Part shown: positions 35,338 through 43,206 of the stretch, piece after piece
How the letters are laid out: each line of letters opens with the position of its first letter
Position numbering within the stretch: the first letter of the stretch is position 1
Assembly (NCBI RefSeq): GCF_006715395.1
Contig: NZ_VFNC01000002.1
Coordinates: 3,472,001 to 3,536,000 of the forward strand
Direction: 5' to 3'
Length of the DNA stretch: 64,000 nucleotides
From: Streptomyces sp. SLBN-31
GTDB taxonomy: Bacteria > Actinomycetota > Actinomycetes > Streptomycetales > Streptomycetaceae
Notes under the pieces: generated by a model
Databases searched by the model: none
Told to the model about the DNA's origin: nothing
What the model saw: the letters and a program-made list of their open reading frames with translations, nothing else
Translations under genes and position numbers: made by a program

Positions 35338-35371
35338 CTGCCTCCGAGCGGCTGGAACGGAGATCCGTGCG

Positions 35372-35405
35372 GACGGCCGCTCGGTCCTCCCACCGAACGG
35401 CCGTC
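35372..35405. terminator. Bidirectional hairpin between convergent genes
   Basis: GACGGCCGCTCGGT (35372-35385) pairs with ACCGAACGGCCGTC (35392-35405) with one mismatch and a 6-nt loop. It lies between the end of the fxs operon and the convergent sugar-isomerase operon and could end both transcripts. Confidence 0.75.
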
Positions 35406-35454
35406 GGCACACCGGCTCAGCGGAACCGGTGGCGCGCGCGTGTGCCTCCCGCAC

Positions 35455-36294
35455 TCACCGGATCACGTGCTCCACGAAGCGGTGCGCCGTCTCGTTCAGG
35501 ACCTCGCGGCCGTCCCGTGCCCACAGGACGTCGTTGAACAGCTCGACCTCGATGGCGCCGGTGTAGCCCGCCGCCTCGACGTAGCCCTTCCACTCCCGCA
35601 TGTCGATCGCGCCGTCGCCGATCTGGCCGCGGCCGTTGAGGACGCCCTCCGGGAGGGGGGTGGTCCAGTCGGCGAGCTGGAAGGTGTGGATGCGGTTGCC
35701 CGCCCCGGCGCGGGCGATCTGCGCGGGCGCGTTGTCGTCCCACCAGATGTGGTACGTGTCGACGGTGACGCCGACCTGGTGCGCGGGGAAGCGTTCCGCG
35801 AGGTCGAGGGCCTGGGTGAGGGTCGAGACCACGCAGCGGTCGGAGGCGAACATCGGGTGCAGCGGCTCGATGGCCAGGCGGACACCGTGCCGCTCGGCGT
35901 ACGGGCCGAGTTCCGCGAGCGCGTCGGCGATCCGCTCGCGGGCGCCGTGCAGGTCCTTGGAGCCGGCCGGGAGGCCGCCCGAGACCAGCACGAGGGTGTC
36001 GGTGCCCAGGGTCGCCGCCTCGTCGACGGCGCGGCGGTTGTCGGCCAGGGCGGCGGCGCGCTCGGCCGGGTCGATCGCCGTGAGGAAGCCGCCCCGGCAC
36101 AGGGTGGTGACCGTCAGGCCCGCGTCGCGGACCAGCTTGGCGGTCGCGTCGAGGCCGTACGACTGCACGGGCTCGCGCCACAGGCCGACGTTGCCGATCC
36201 CCAGCTCCCGGCAGGCGTCGACCAGTTCGGGCAACGACAGCTGCTTGACCGTCATCTGGTTGATGGAGAAACGCGTCAGGTCGGGGTCGTTCAC
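35455..36294 (-). CDS. Sugar phosphate isomerase/epimerase (TIM barrel)
   Basis: A 279-residue xylose-isomerase-like barrel (VNDPDLTRFSINQMTVKQLS). Metal-site pieces are VRLAIEPLHPMFASDR, VGVTVDTYHIWWDD, IHTFQLADW and a C-terminal GAIEVELFND, giving the usual Glu/Asp/His/Glu set. The GTG at 36294 overlaps the stop of the upstream lyase gene (GTGA). It is the third and last gene of a tightly coupled sugar-catabolic operon with an oxidoreductase and a DHDPS-like protein. Epimerisation or isomerisation of a keto-sugar is likely; substrate unknown. Confidence 0.85.
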   Translation of the reverse strand: MNDPDLTRFSINQMTVKQLSLPELVDACRELGIGNVGLWREPVQSYGLDATAKLVRDAGLTVTTLCRGGFLTAIDPAERAAALADNRRAVDEAATLGTDTLVLVSGGLPAGSKDLHGARERIADALAELGPYAERHGVRLAIEPLHPMFASDRCVVSTLTQALDLAERFPAHQVGVTVDTYHIWWDDNAPAQIARAGAGNRIHTFQLADWTTPLPEGVLNGRGQIGDGAIDMREWKGYVEAAGYTGAIEVELFNDVLWARDGREVLNETAHRFVEHVIR

Positions 36295-37442
36295 TGGGGC
36301 ACTCCGTACAGGGCGAGCAGGTTCCTCATCCGCTCCTCCGCCAGCTTCGGGTCCGGGAACAGGCCCAGTCCGTCGGCGAGTTCGTAGGCGCGGGCGAAGT
36401 GCGGCAGGGAGCGGGCCGACTGCAGGCCGCCGACCATGGTGAAGTGCGACTGGTGACCGGCCAGCCAGGCCAGGAAGACCACGCCCGTCTTGTAGAAGCG
36501 GGTGGGCGCCTGGAAGAGATGGCGGGACAACTCGACCGTGGGGTCCAGGAGTTCACGGAAGCCGGCGACGTCCCCGGTGTCCAGGACGCGGACCGCCTGC
36601 GCCGCCAGGGGCCCCAGCGGGTCGAAGATGCCGAGCAGGGCGTGGCTGAAGCCCTTCTCGTCACCGGCGATCAGCTCGGGGTAGTTGAAGTCGTCGCCCG
36701 TGTAGCAGCGCACGCCCTGCGGCAGGCGGCGCCGGATGTCGATCTCCCGCTGGGCGTCCAGCAGGGAGACCTTGATGCCCTCGACCTTGTCGGGGTGGGC
36801 GGCGATGACCTCCAGGAAGGTGTCCGTGGCCGCGTCGAGGTCGGCGGAGCCCCAGTAGCCCTCCAGCGCCGGGTCGAACATCGGGCCGAGCCAGTGCAGG
36901 ACCACCGGCTCGGCGGCCTGGCGCAGCAGATGGCCGTAGACCTCCAGGTAGTCCTCGGGACCGGACGCGGCGGCCGCCAGCGCGCGGGAGGCCATCAGGA
37001 TCGCCTGGGCGCCGCAGGACTCCACGAGGGCGAGCTGCTCCTCGTAGGCCGCCCGGACCTCGGCGAGGGTTCCGGCGGTGATCTGGTCGGTGCCGACGCC
37101 GCAGGCGATCCGGCCGCCGACCGCCCTGGCCTCGGCGGCGCTGCGGCGGACCAGCTCGGCCGCGCCCGTCCAGTCCAGGCCCATGCCGCGCTGGGCGGTG
37201 TCCATGGCCTCGGCGACGCCGAGCCCGTGGGACCACAGGTGGCGGCGGAAGGCGAGGGTGGCGTCCCAGTCGACGGCCGCCGGCGAGTCGGGGGTCGTGT
37301 CGGCGAACGGGTCGGCGACGACGTGCGCCGCCGAGAAGACCGTACGGCAGGTGAAGGGGGCGCCGGGGCTGACGGCGAACGGTTCGGGGCGGGGCTCGTA
37401 CGTCCTCAACCCGCCCGTGGAGTCCGGGAGTCGGATGGTCAC
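36291..37442 (-). CDS. Dihydrodipicolinate synthase-family (Schiff-base lyase-like) protein
   Basis: A 383-residue protein with a DHDPS/N-acetylneuraminate-lyase-like barrel core (AVDWDATLAFRRHLWSHGLGVAEAMDTAQRGMGLDW, split here over residues 60-95). It also has IACGVGTDQI, QAILMASRALAAAA, VVLHWLGPMFDPALEGYW and VEGIKVSLLDAQ, where the lysine fits the Schiff-base position. It is longer than typical DHDPS (about 290 residues). It probably cleaves or dehydrates a keto-sugar acid. GTG 37442 overlaps the oxidoreductase stop by 4 bp, and its own stop overlaps the isomerase start, so the three are coupled. Confidence 0.8.
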   Translation of the reverse strand: MTIRLPDSTGGLRTYEPRPEPFAVSPGAPFTCRTVFSAAHVVADPFADTTPDSPAAVDWDATLAFRRHLWSHGLGVAEAMDTAQRGMGLDWTGAAELVRRSAAEARAVGGRIACGVGTDQITAGTLAEVRAAYEEQLALVESCGAQAILMASRALAAAASGPEDYLEVYGHLLRQAAEPVVLHWLGPMFDPALEGYWGSADLDAATDTFLEVIAAHPDKVEGIKVSLLDAQREIDIRRRLPQGVRCYTGDDFNYPELIAGDEKGFSHALLGIFDPLGPLAAQAVRVLDTGDVAGFRELLDPTVELSRHLFQAPTRFYKTGVVFLAWLAGHQSHFTMVGGLQSARSLPHFARAYELADGLGLFPDPKLAEERMRNLLALYGVPQ

Positions 37443-38596
37443 AGCTGGATCTCCGGTACGTCGATGCGGACGCCCTCGGCCGAGGACTTCAGGCCCAGCT
37501 CGGCGAGCTGGACGCCGCGGGCGCCGGCCAGGAGGTCCCAGTGGTAAGGGGCGTCGGCGTAGACGTGCCGCAGGAACAGCTCCCACTGGGCCTTGAAGCC
37601 GTTGTCGAAGTCGTCGTTGTCGGGGATCTCCTGCCACTGGTCGCGGAAGGAGTAGGTGGCCGGGAGATCGGGGTTCCAGACCGGCATGGGCGTCATGGAG
37701 CGGTGCTGGACGCAGCAGTTGCGCAGGCCCGCGACGGCGGAGCCCTCGGTGCCGTCGACCTGGAACTCGACGAGTTCGTCGCGGTTGACGCGCACCGCCC
37801 AGGAGGAGTTGATCTGGGCGATCGCGCCGCCGTCGAGCTCGAAGATGCCGTAGGCGGCGTCGTCGGCGGTGGCGTCGTAGGGCTTGCCGTTCTCGTCCCA
37901 GCGCTGCGGGATGTGGGTGGTGGCGATGGCCTGCACGGACTTCACCCGGCCGAACAGCTCGTGCAGGACGTACTCCCAGTGCGGGAACATGTCGACAACG
38001 ATGCCGCCGCCGTCCTCGGCACGGTAGTTCCACGACGGGCGCTGGGCACTCTGCCAGTCGCCCTCGAAGACCCAGTAGCCGAACTCGCCGCGCACGGACA
38101 GGATCCGGCCGAAGAAGCCGCCGTCGATGAGGCGTTTGAGCTTGAGCAGGCCGGGGAGGAAGAGCTTGTCCTGGACGACGCCGTGCTTGATGCCGGCCTG
38201 GTTCGCGAGGCGGGCGAGCTCCAGCGCGCCGTCCAGGCCGGTGGCCGTCGGCTTCTCGGTGTAGATGTGCTTGCCCGCCGCGATGGCCTTCTTGATCGCG
38301 TCCTCGCGGGCCGAGGTCACCTGGGCGTCGAAGTAGATGTCGACGCCCGGGTCGGCGAGGACCGCGGCGACGTCCGTCGAGATGTTCTCCGGGGCCAGGC
38401 CGTGCTGCTCGGCGAGCGCCCTGAGGGCATGCTCGCGGCGGCCGACCAGGATCGGTTCCGGCCACAGCACGGTGCCGTCGCCGAGGTCGAGGCCGCCCTG
38501 TTCGCGGATGGCCAGGATCGAGCGGACCAGGTGCTGGCGGTAGCCCATGCGTCCGGTCACGCCGTTCATGGCGATACGCACCGTCTTGCGTGTCAC
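37439..38596 (-). CDS. Gfo/Idh/MocA-family oxidoreductase
   Basis: A 385-residue NAD(P)-dependent sugar dehydrogenase. The N-terminal Rossmann part opens VTRKTVRIAMNGVTGRMGYRQH and holds VDIYFDAQVTSAREDAI and GKHIYTEKPTATGL, where EKP is the catalytic lysine motif of the family. The C-terminal domain has GFFGRILSVRGEFGYWVFEGDW and GGGIVVDMFPHWEYVLHELFG. It probably oxidises a sugar or sugar acid as the first step of this operon. The start was set at GTG 38596, five bases after AAGGGA. A LacI-type operator lies 59-82 bp upstream, beside a divergent LacI repressor gene. Confidence 0.88.
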   Translation of the reverse strand: MTRKTVRIAMNGVTGRMGYRQHLVRSILAIREQGGLDLGDGTVLWPEPILVGRREHALRALAEQHGLAPENISTDVAAVLADPGVDIYFDAQVTSAREDAIKKAIAAGKHIYTEKPTATGLDGALELARLANQAGIKHGVVQDKLFLPGLLKLKRLIDGGFFGRILSVRGEFGYWVFEGDWQSAQRPSWNYRAEDGGGIVVDMFPHWEYVLHELFGRVKSVQAIATTHIPQRWDENGKPYDATADDAAYGIFELDGGAIAQINSSWAVRVNRDELVEFQVDGTEGSAVAGLRNCCVQHRSMTPMPVWNPDLPATYSFRDQWQEIPDNDDFDNGFKAQWELFLRHVYADAPYHWDLLAGARGVQLAELGLKSSAEGVRIDVPEIQL

Positions 38597-38654
38597 GTCA
38601 TTCCCTTCGTACGCGGGGACCGCGCCGCGTACGCCCCGTCTTTCACTGATGAGC

Positions 38655-38678
38655 GTCACAGCAAGCGCTTTCTATGAC
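38655..38678. promoter_or_regulatory. LacI-type operator upstream of the oxidoreductase operon
   Basis: A 24-bp imperfect palindrome (10 of 12 pairs match) has outer arms GTCA/TGAC and centre AAGCGCTT (38663-38670), the classic LacI/GalR core. It sits between the oxidoreductase and the divergent LacI gene. Confidence 0.7.
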
Positions 38679-38872
38679 ATAAGAAGCTAGCCTCTGACCA
38701 GCGGTCTGGACAAGACCGTAACGAGGTCGAGTTGTTCGAGGGGGCGAACAACCCGGGGGTGTGCCCGTAAGGTCTGGTCGAAAACCATGGCCGGGGTCCC
38801 CGCGAAACCGCGGCCGTGTCCTGTGCGTGTACAACGAGGTACGACGATGATGCGCGACCGGAGGACGACGAG

Positions 38873-39922
38873 ATGACGGTGACCCTGGCGGACGTGGCGG
38901 CCCGCGCGCAGGTCTCGCCCGCGACGGTGTCGCGCGTGCTGAACGGGAACTATCCCGTGGCCGCCTCCACCCGTGAGCGGGTGCTGAAGGCCGTGGACGA
39001 GCTGGACTACGTACTGAACGGGCCGGCGAGTTCGCTGGCCGCCGCCACGTCGGACCTGGTGGGAATCCTCGTCAACGACATCGCGGACCCCTTCTTCGGG
39101 ATCATGGCGAGCGCCATCCAGTCGGAGATCGGCGGGCCCGGCGGACGGGCCGGCGGTGAGCGGCTGGCGGTGGTCTGCAACACGGGCGGTACGCCGGAGC
39201 GCGAGCTGACGTATCTGACACTGCTGCAGCGGCAGCGGGCGGCGGCCGTGGTGCTGACCGGCGGGGCCGTGGAGGACGAGCCGCACGCGACGGCCGTGGC
39301 GGCGAAGCTGCGCAAGCTGACGGAGGCCGGGACGCGGGTGGTGCTGTGCGGGCGGCCGCCGGCACCGGAGACCGGGGCGATCGCGCTGACCTTCGACAAC
39401 CGCGGGGGCGGGCAGCGGCTGACCGAGCACCTCATCGGGCTCGGGCACCGCAGGATGGGGTACATCGCGGGCCCGGAGGAGCGGACGACGACCCGGCACC
39501 GGCTGGAGGGCCACCGGGCGGCACTGGCCGCGGCGGGCATCGAGGAGGACCCGCGCTGGACCGTGTGGGGGCGCTACGACCGGCAGTCGGGGTACGAGGC
39601 CACGCTGGAACTGCTGCGCCGGGACCCGTCGCTGACGGCCGTGGTCGCCGCGAACGACTCCGTCGCGCTGGGGGCGTGCGCCGCGCTGCGGGAGTCCGGG
39701 CTGCGGATTCCCGAGGACGTGTCGGTCGCCGGGTTCGACGATCTGCCGTTCAGCGTGGACGCGGTGCCGGCGCTGACGACGGTGCGGTTGCCGTTGGCCG
39801 AGGCGGGGGCTCGGGCGGGGCGGATCGCCATGGGGCGCGAGGAGCCGCCGCCCGGGGGGATCGCGACGGTTCGGGGGGAGTTGATGGTGCGGGGGTCCTC
39901 CGGGGGGCCGCGGGTGTCTTGA
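38873..39922 (+). CDS. LacI-family transcriptional regulator
   Basis: A 349-residue repressor. The HTH head is MTVTLADVAARAQVSPATVS, followed by RVLNGNYPVAAST and the hinge-type segment VLNGPASSLAAATSDLVG. The periplasmic-binding-like core has VGILVNDIADPFFGIMA, GHRRMGYIAGPEERTTTRHRLEGH and VSVAGFDDLPFSV. It is divergent from the three-gene sugar operon and a LacI-type operator lies between them, so it most likely represses that operon until a sugar is present. The start at ATG 38873 follows GGAGG with 8-nt spacing; a longer frame adds an unlikely acidic leader. Confidence 0.88.
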   Translation: MTVTLADVAARAQVSPATVSRVLNGNYPVAASTRERVLKAVDELDYVLNGPASSLAAATSDLVGILVNDIADPFFGIMASAIQSEIGGPGGRAGGERLAVVCNTGGTPERELTYLTLLQRQRAAAVVLTGGAVEDEPHATAVAAKLRKLTEAGTRVVLCGRPPAPETGAIALTFDNRGGGQRLTEHLIGLGHRRMGYIAGPEERTTTRHRLEGHRAALAAAGIEEDPRWTVWGRYDRQSGYEATLELLRRDPSLTAVVAANDSVALGACAALRESGLRIPEDVSVAGFDDLPFSVDAVPALTTVRLPLAEAGARAGRIAMGREEPPPGGIATVRGELMVRGSSGGPRVS

Positions 39923-39967
39923 GGCGCCGGTCGTTGTGAGGAGCCGCTTGTTCGTGCGGGCGTCTGC

Positions 39968-40034
39968 TGGGGGCTGCCGCCCCCAGACCCCCGCTTCGGC
40001 CTGAACGGCCTCGTACTCAAACGCCGGACGGTCT
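39968..40034. repeat. Dispersed Streptomyces intergenic repeat (GGGGGCTGCCGCCCCC type)
   Basis: The block starts with the hairpin TGGGGGC-TGCC-GCCCCCA (39968-39985) and runs through CCCCGCTTCGGCCTGAACGG to CAAACGCCGGACGG. I know this form from the ends of many Streptomyces genes. It lies 45 bp past the LacI stop and can act as its terminator. Confidence 0.7.
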
Positions 40035-40081
40035 GAAAAGGGCTGGTCGCCCCGGCGTCGGTGACCTAGGCTCGATATCTC

Positions 40082-40092
40082 TGACTCAGTCA
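40082..40092. promoter_or_regulatory. TGACTCAGTCA palindrome before the MarR-GNAT gene
   Basis: A perfect 11-bp palindrome 22 bp upstream of ATG 40115, just after a GATATC-like AT-rich patch that may be the -10. A MarR-type autoregulatory site is the likely role, since the gene itself carries a MarR domain. Confidence 0.5.
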
Positions 40093-40114
40093 ACCATCCG
40101 GAAGGTCGACGATC

Positions 40115-41050
40115 ATGACCGTCCAGGACATCCGGGCCTTCAACCGCTTCTACACGAACGTGATCGGCGCGCTCGACTACAGCCGGCAGCTGTACGCGCC
40201 GTACACCCTGACCGAGTCCCGTGTGCTGTACGAGCTCGCGCACTCGGCGCGGACCGACGCGGCCGATCTGCGGGGCGAACTGTCGTTGGACGCCGGGTAT
40301 CTCAGCCGGATCCTGAACAGGTTCGAGGAGGCCGGGCTGATCGAGCGGACCGCCTCCACGTCCGACCCCCGGCGGCGGCGCGTCACCCTCACCGCAAAGG
40401 GCAGGGAGACCGCCGCACTGCTGGCCCAGCGGGCCGACGAGTCGGTCGGCGCGCTGCTGGCCACCGTCCCGCCCGACGACCGGCCCCGGCTGTCCGAGGC
40501 GATGCTGACCGTGCGGACGCTGCTGTCCGACGGGCGTCCTCCCCATCGCCGGGAGGACGTGCTGCTGCGCGAGCCCGGTCCCGGCGACCTCGGCTGGATC
40601 GTGCAGCGCAACGCCGCGCTGTACGCGGCGGAGTACGGCTGGAACGCGGACTACGAGGGGCTGGTCGCCCGCATCGTCGCCGACTTCGCCGAGGACCACG
40701 ACCCGCATCTGGAGCGGGTGTGGATCGCCGAGCTGGACGGGCGGCCGGTGGGGTGCGTGATGTGCGTGCGCGACGAGGCCCCGGCCACGGCGCGGCTCAG
40801 GTTGCTGCTGGTCGAGCCGGAGGCCCGCGGGCTCGGCATCGGCGCCCGGCTGGTGCGGGCCGTGATCGACTTCGCGCGCGGCGTCGGCTACCACGAGCTG
40901 GTGCTGTGGACCAACGACGTCCTCGCCGCCGCCCGCAGCATCTACCAGCGCCACGGCTTCGTCCTGGCCGCCGAGAAACCGCACCGGTCCTTCGGGAAGG
41001 ACCTCAACGGTCAGGACTGGCGGCTGGACCTGCACGGCACACGGGAGTGA
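40115..41050 (+). CDS. MarR-type HTH fused to GNAT acetyltransferase
   Basis: A 311-residue two-domain protein. Residues 1-145 are a MarR winged helix: LTESRVLYELAHSARTDAADL, LDAGYLSRILNRFEEAGLIER, and the wing DPRRRRVTLTAKGRE. Residues 150-311 are a GNAT acetyltransferase with VWIAELDGRPVGCVM, the acetyl-CoA loop VEPEARGLGIGARLV and LWTNDVLAAARSIYQRHGFV. Such fusions exist in several bacteria and may couple ligand acetylation or sensing to gene control. The ATG at 40115 follows GGAAGG. A TGACTCAGTCA palindrome in the promoter suggests autoregulation. Confidence 0.88.
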   Translation: MTVQDIRAFNRFYTNVIGALDYSRQLYAPYTLTESRVLYELAHSARTDAADLRGELSLDAGYLSRILNRFEEAGLIERTASTSDPRRRRVTLTAKGRETAALLAQRADESVGALLATVPPDDRPRLSEAMLTVRTLLSDGRPPHRREDVLLREPGPGDLGWIVQRNAALYAAEYGWNADYEGLVARIVADFAEDHDPHLERVWIAELDGRPVGCVMCVRDEAPATARLRLLLVEPEARGLGIGARLVRAVIDFARGVGYHELVLWTNDVLAAARSIYQRHGFVLAAEKPHRSFGKDLNGQDWRLDLHGTRE

Positions 41051-41093
41051 CACGGCAGGGTTGCTTCGGGGATTCCCGGTGACAATAGGGACC

Positions 41094-41894
41094 ATGCGAC
41101 TGGCCTTCTCCACCCTCGGCGTCCCCGGCCTGCCCATCCCGGACGTGGTCCGGCTCGCGGCCACCCACGGCTACCACGGCGTGGAACTGCGCGCCCATCC
41201 GGAGGAACCCGTCCATCCCGGCATCGGCGCGGGCGAACGGGCCGACGTGGCGGGCGAGTTCAAGGCGGGCGGCATCGAGATCCTGGGCCTCGCGGGATAC
41301 GCGCGGGTGGCCGCACCCGGCGACGACGGCCCCGTGATCGACGAGATCCGCGAACTCCTCGACCTCGCCCACGACCTCGGCGCCCCGTACGTGCGGGTCT
41401 TCCCCGGCGCGGACCGCGAACAGACCCGCGAGCGGGCCGACGCCATCGCCGCCCGCCGGCTGGGCACCGCCGCGGAGTACGCCGGCGACCTCGGCGTACG
41501 CATCCTGCTGGAGACCCACGACTCGCACCGCACCGCCGCCGACGCGATCCGGATCCTCGGCCTCGTCGGCCACCGGCACGTCGGCGCCCTCTGGGACGTC
41601 ATGCACACCTGGCTGGGCGGCGAGCAGCCCGCCGAGACCTACGCGGCCCTCTCTCCCTACCTCGGCTACGTCCAGGTCAAGGACATCGCCTCCGCCGACG
41701 ACACGACCCCGTTGCCGCTCGGCGCCGGCGTGCTGCCGCTGTCCGACGCCGTGGAGGTGCTCTCCCGCCACGAGTGGGACGGGTGGCTGTGCTGGGAGTA
41801 CGAGAAGCGCTGGTACGAGGAGGCGGCGCCCCTGGAGGGCCTGCTGGAGGCGGGGAGCGCGCATCTGGGGCGGCTGCTCAACGATTCGGCGTGA
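41094..41894 (+). CDS. Sugar phosphate isomerase/epimerase (xylose isomerase-like barrel)
   Basis: A 266-residue TIM barrel. It opens MRLAFSTLGVPGLPIPDVV and carries HGYHGVELRAHPEEP, APYVRVFPGA, VRILLETHDSHRTA, VGALWDVMHTWLGGE and YVQVKDIA, with Glu, Asp and His at metal-site positions. The substrate is unknown. The ATG at 41094 has only a weak AGGGA-like site upstream. The last 17 bp overlap the end of the convergent hydrolase gene, so both transcripts share the region. Confidence 0.83.
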   Translation: MRLAFSTLGVPGLPIPDVVRLAATHGYHGVELRAHPEEPVHPGIGAGERADVAGEFKAGGIEILGLAGYARVAAPGDDGPVIDEIRELLDLAHDLGAPYVRVFPGADREQTRERADAIAARRLGTAAEYAGDLGVRILLETHDSHRTAADAIRILGLVGHRHVGALWDVMHTWLGGEQPAETYAALSPYLGYVQVKDIASADDTTPLPLGAGVLPLSDAVEVLSRHEWDGWLCWEYEKRWYEEAAPLEGLLEAGSAHLGRLLNDSA

Positions 41895-42459
41895 TGCGGG
41901 TGGCCGGGTCCAGGCACCAGTTGAGGACCGCGGGCCAGTCGCCGTAGCCGGCGTCCAGGTCGAGGTGGGCGGCGCCGGGGAGGACGTCGGTGGGGATGCC
42001 CAGGGGGTCTCCGTAGAGTGCGCGGGCGCCCTCCGGGCAGTAGGGGTCGTCGTCGCCGGCCACCAGCCGGGTGGGGGCGGGGAGGGTGAAGTCGAGGGCG
42101 GGCGGCGCGAACGCGGCGATCTCCGGGTGGCGCAGGAGGACGGAGGCGGCGGGCGGGGCGACCAGGAGTACGCGGTCCACGGCGCCGTCCGGCACCAGCC
42201 CGCGCGCGACGGCGTGCAGCCACAGCACCGCGGAGGCGCTGTGCGCGACGACGACACGCTCGGCGTCCGCGCGCAGACCGGCCAGGTGGCCGGTGAGCTC
42301 CGACAGCCAGGTCTCGAGGTCCGGGTCGTCGGGGTCGGGGAGCTGGGGGTAGGTCACCGGGTGACCGAGTGCGGTGAGGCGGTCGGCGAGGCGGTGCTGC
42401 CAGTGGGCCTCGGGGCGGCGGTTCTGCCAGCCGTGCAGGATCAGGACGTGAGTGGTCAT
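41878..42459 (-). CDS. RBBP9/YdeN-family alpha/beta hydrolase
   Basis: A 193-residue serine hydrolase-fold protein. MTTHVLILHGWQNRRPEAHW gives the strand and oxyanion loop. The nucleophile elbow is VVAHSASA rather than the usual GHSLG, as in the RBBP9 group. LVAGDDDPYCPEGARAL holds the acidic residue, and GAAHLDLDAGYGDWPAVLNW the catalytic histidine. ATG 42459 has AAGGTG five bases upstream. The gene starts just past a set of 14-bp tandem repeats. Physiological substrate unknown. Confidence 0.82.
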   Translation of the reverse strand: MTTHVLILHGWQNRRPEAHWQHRLADRLTALGHPVTYPQLPDPDDPDLETWLSELTGHLAGLRADAERVVVAHSASAVLWLHAVARGLVPDGAVDRVLLVAPPAASVLLRHPEIAAFAPPALDFTLPAPTRLVAGDDDPYCPEGARALYGDPLGIPTDVLPGAAHLDLDAGYGDWPAVLNWCLDPATRITPNR

Positions 42460-42471
42460 GGGTTCACCTTC

Positions 42472-42527
42472 GTGATCGGGCACGGGTGATCAGGTCCGAG
42501 TGATCAGGTCCGCGTGATCTGGATCGT
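42472..42527. repeat. Four-copy 14-bp tandem repeat
   Basis: Units GTGATCGGGCACGG, GTGATCAGGTCCGA, GTGATCAGGTCCGC and GTGATCTGGATCGT follow each other exactly (42472, 42486, 42500, 42514). They fill the gap between the hydrolase start and the acetyltransferase stop. Copy number could vary between strains; a regulatory role is possible because it lies just upstream of the hydrolase start. Confidence 0.75.
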
Positions 42528-42532
42528 CGTGC

Positions 42533-43162
42533 CTATGCCCGGGCCAGGAACCCCGCCACCCGCTGCTCCAGCCGTTGTCGGCACAGCGGCCACTCCCGCT
42601 CCGTGATGGAGAAGATCGCCGAGTCCCGCAGCCGGTCCTCCTCCCCCGGCGCCCAGGACCGCGACCAGTTGCGCAGCACGCCCTCGAAGCGGGCGCCCAC
42701 GCTCTCGATCGCCGCCCTGGAACGGCTGTTGCGGGCGTCCGTCTTCAGGTCGACCCGCGACACGCCCCATACCTCGAAGGCATGGCGGAACAGCAGCAGC
42801 TTGGCCTCCGCGTTCACGCCGGTGCCCTGCGCCGAGCGGGCCAGCCAGGTGAAACCGACCTCGACCGCGTCGAGCCGGTCGTCCGTGTGCCAGCACCGCG
42901 GCTCCCAGTACGCCGTCGCGCCCACCGCCCGCCCGGTCGCGTGCGACACCTGGGCGTACGGCGCGAGCCGCCCGGTCGACGCCCGCTCCAGCTGCGCTTC
43001 GATGTAGCCGGCCACCTCGTCGGCCCTCGGCACCCAGGTGAAGGCGTACGTGTCCCGGTCCTCCTCGGCCGCCGCGGCGAGGTCGGCAGCATGCCGGGCC
43101 GTCAGCGGCTCCAGACGCACCGACTCGCCCTCGAGCAAAGGGCCTTGCAGCTTGTATCCCAC
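42533..43162 (-). CDS. GNAT-family N-acetyltransferase (RimJ-like)
   Basis: A 209-residue acetyltransferase of the RimJ/RimL-like type. It contains [20 protein letters not shown] at the start, [42 protein letters not shown] (acetyl-CoA-binding V-x-x-x-x-Q-G-x-G/A region, split in two strands) and [22 protein letters not shown]. Likely role is acetylation of a small molecule or protein N-terminus. GTG 43162 is chosen because AAGGAGGG lies nine bases upstream; the longer frame runs into aroA. It lies 44 bp after the aroA stop and may be in its operon. Confidence 0.83.
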   Translation of the reverse strand: MGYKLQGPLLEGESVRLEPLTARHAADLAAAAEEDRDTYAFTWVPRADEVAGYIEAQLERASTGRLAPYAQVSHATGRAVGATAYWEPRCWHTDDRLDAVEVGFTWLARSAQGTGVNAEAKLLLFRHAFEVWGVSRVDLKTDARNSRSRAAIESVGARFEGVLRNWSRSWAPGEEDRLRDSAIFSITEREWPLCRQRLEQRVAGFLARA

Positions 43163-43206
43163 CGGGTCGAACCCTCCTTCGTCGCGGCACAGGTCGGTGA
43201 CCGCGG

